Assembly (NCBI RefSeq): GCF_030687895.1
Contig: NZ_CP117452.1
Location: 5,447,001-5,511,000, forward strand
Source: Pseudomonas sp. FP198
Lineage (GTDB): Bacteria; Pseudomonadota; Gammaproteobacteria; Pseudomonadales; Pseudomonadaceae
Reading direction: 5' to 3'
DNA: 64,000 bases
Shown here in pieces: positions 62,773 to 64,000 of this stretch (the stretch's first letter is position 1; every line of letters starts with the position of its first letter). Both the position numbers and the translations under genes were made by a program. The notes under the pieces are model-generated. The model was not told the origin of the DNA. It did no database searches and was given only the letters and a program-made list of their open reading frames with translations.

Positions 62773-63600
62773 TTAAGAACGAGCCAGCTCCAGCAACTTC
62801 CCACGCCACGGCGCTTTCGCCGGAAGCGCCAGGAAAGACGTATTCAACAACGACTCCCGTGCCGGATAGCAGAACGGCTGGCCCTGCAGGTCGAGTACCT
62901 CGCCACCCGCGCCCTCCAGCACGCCCTGGGCAGCGGCGGTGTCCCACTGCGACGTCGGCGCCAGACGCGGGTAGCAATCCGCCGCACCTTCGGCCACCAG
63001 GCAGAACTTCAGCGAACTGCCGATACTGGTCAATTGCAGCGCCCCCAGGCTTTCGCTCAAACCGGCCAACAGGCGTTCCTGCTCCGGGCTGGTATGACGG
63101 CGGCTCGCGACCACCGTAAAGGTTTCACCGGGCGCCAGCACGTTACGCACCGCGATGGCCGCAGGCTCGGCATCCCTGTCGCCGCGCCAGGCACCCAGGC
63201 CCGCACCGCCGGCATAATAACGACCGTTGGTGGGCATCGACACCACACCAAACACCACTCGTCCGTCCTCGATCAGGGCGATATTGACGGTAAATTCCTC
63301 ACTGCCGGAAATGAATTCCTTGGTGCCGTCCAGCGGATCCACCAGCCACCAGCGCTGCCAGCCGGCGCGGACGCTTTGCGCAATATCGGCATCCTCTTCG
63401 GAAAGGATCGGGATATCCGGCGCCAGGGCTTTGAGCCCGGCCACGATCACATGGTGAGCTGCCATGTCCGCGGCCGTCACCGGCGATTCGTCGGCCTTGC
63501 GCACGACCTCCACATCGGCCCGCCAGAAGGGCAGGATCGCGTCGCCAGCCGTGAGCGCGAGCTCGATAACCGGGGCCATCAGGGGATGCGGAAAATTCAT
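62773..63600 (-). CDS. cysQ: 3'(2'),5'-bisphosphate nucleotidase CysQ
   Basis: A 275-residue magnesium phosphatase that removes the 3'-phosphate from PAP formed in sulfate assimilation. It shows KADESPVTAADMAAHHVI, SEEDADI (metal), WWLVDPLDGTKEFISGSEEFTVNIALI (the DPxDGT signature) and QWDTAAAQGVLEGAGG near the end. It overlaps nudE upstream by four bases, as in other Pseudomonas. Confidence 0.96.
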   Translation of the reverse strand: MNFPHPLMAPVIELALTAGDAILPFWRADVEVVRKADESPVTAADMAAHHVIVAGLKALAPDIPILSEEDADIAQSVRAGWQRWWLVDPLDGTKEFISGSEEFTVNIALIEDGRVVFGVVSMPTNGRYYAGGAGLGAWRGDRDAEPAAIAVRNVLAPGETFTVVASRRHTSPEQERLLAGLSESLGALQLTSIGSSLKFCLVAEGAADCYPRLAPTSQWDTAAAQGVLEGAGGEVLDLQGQPFCYPARESLLNTSFLALPAKAPWRGKLLELARS

Positions 63601-64000
63601 GGCAGGTAGGCTCCGCGCTGAGTCAGCAGATCGCGGGCCAGGTACAGCGCCGCCAACGCCCGGCCCTCGGTGAATTGAGGGTTCTGCGCCAGGGCCGACA
63701 GCTCGCCCAGGTTGACCTTGTCCACACGCATCGGCTCGGGCTCGTCGCCTTCCAGACGCTCTTCGTACAGATCGGTCGCAAGCACCACCTGGATCTTCTG
63801 ACTCATGTAGCCGGGAGACAATGACAACTCGGTCAGGTGTTCCAGTTGACGGGCGCCAAAACCGGCTTCCTCCTTGAGCTCGCGCTCGGCCGCCGCCAGC
63901 ACATCTTCACCCGGCTCGATCAGGCCCTTGGGCAGGGACCATTCGTAGGCCTCGGTACCGCCGCAATACTCTTCCACCAGCACCGCATGGTCGGCGTCGA
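63597..64000 (-). CDS. nudE: ADP compounds hydrolase NudE, partial
   Basis: The C-terminal 134 or so residues of a Nudix hydrolase that acts on ADP-ribose, NADH and similar dinucleotides. The Nudix box is complete: GLIEPGEDVLAAAERELK followed by EEAGFG. The rest, LTELSLSPGYMSQKIQVVLATDLY, fits NudE. The family is about 190-205 residues, so the N-terminus lies beyond the window end. Its stop overlaps the cysQ start. Confidence 0.92.
   Translation of the reverse strand, partial: DADHAVLVEEYCGGTEAYEWSLPKGLIEPGEDVLAAAERELKEEAGFGARQLEHLTELSLSPGYMSQKIQVVLATDLYEERLEGDEPEPMRVDKVNLGELSALAQNPQFTEGRALAALYLARDLLTQRGAYLP

Overview
The window reads as a chromosome segment of a fluorescent-group Pseudomonas. 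The evidence is high GC, dense gammaproteobacterial operons in the usual Pseudomonas order (secB-grxC-yibN-gpmI-envC-like-ctp-yibQ; hisB-hisH-DUF2164-hisA-hisF; asmA-mutY-yggX), an OprD porin, an aguBA pair, and several copies of the short inverted repeats (REP/BIME type) common between genes in this group. No plasmid or phage structural genes are seen, and no CRISPR array.

Layout. 1-7.8 kb: trmL, protein export and redox genes, glycolytic gpmI, and a cell-envelope operon (EnvC-like activator, S41 protease, YibQ). 7.8-10.2 kb: a periplasmic binding protein and a divergent secreted trypsin-like protease. 10.2-13.3 kb: the histidine operon. 13.6-19.8 kb: an OFA-type MFS transporter, a PanZ-like acetyltransferase, asmA, mutY, yggX and tRNA-Phe. 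20-25 kb: a red-light sensing pair, bphO-bphP, flanked by two paralogous small basic-N-terminus proteins, plus a truncated DUF1016 gene. 25.6-30.9 kb: vapBC, a polar amino-acid ABC importer and a methyltransferase.

31.2-42.2 kb is a genomic island of about 10.9 kb in the 3' end of tRNA-Thr(TGT). It is bounded by a 15-bp duplication of the tRNA end (31312-31326 and 42220-42234) and starts with a P4-type integrase. Its cargo looks like a set of defence cassettes: a second tyrosine recombinase; a frameshifted UG/Abi-type reverse transcriptase overlapping a RecB/Cas4-like PD-(D/E)XK nuclease gene; a divergent HEPN-like gene; a SIR2-domain gene; and a gene with two zinc ribbons and a HEPN-like motif. 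An Abi_2 remnant lies just outside. The RT plus nuclease pair, with its divergent HEPN partner, is the best candidate for a poorly described system. These genes read as more AT-rich and are separated by recurring intergenic scar sequences.

43-50.8 kb is accessory but chromosomal: a DUF3077 gene with a structured-looking leader, a chemoreceptor, a RES-Xre toxin-antitoxin pair, a LysR regulator converging on an operon of 2OG-Fe dioxygenase, GNAT, AzlC and AzlD (a possible make-modify-export route for hydroxylated amino acids), and an orphan DUF4123 gene. 50.9-64 kb: OprD porin, aguB-aguA for agmatine to putrescine, a three-domain kinase/M23/aminotransferase fusion, a lone rfbC, dctB-dctD with a thioesterase gene, cysQ, and the 3' part of nudE running off the window end.

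All function calls come from reading motifs and gene order by eye; no similarity search was run.
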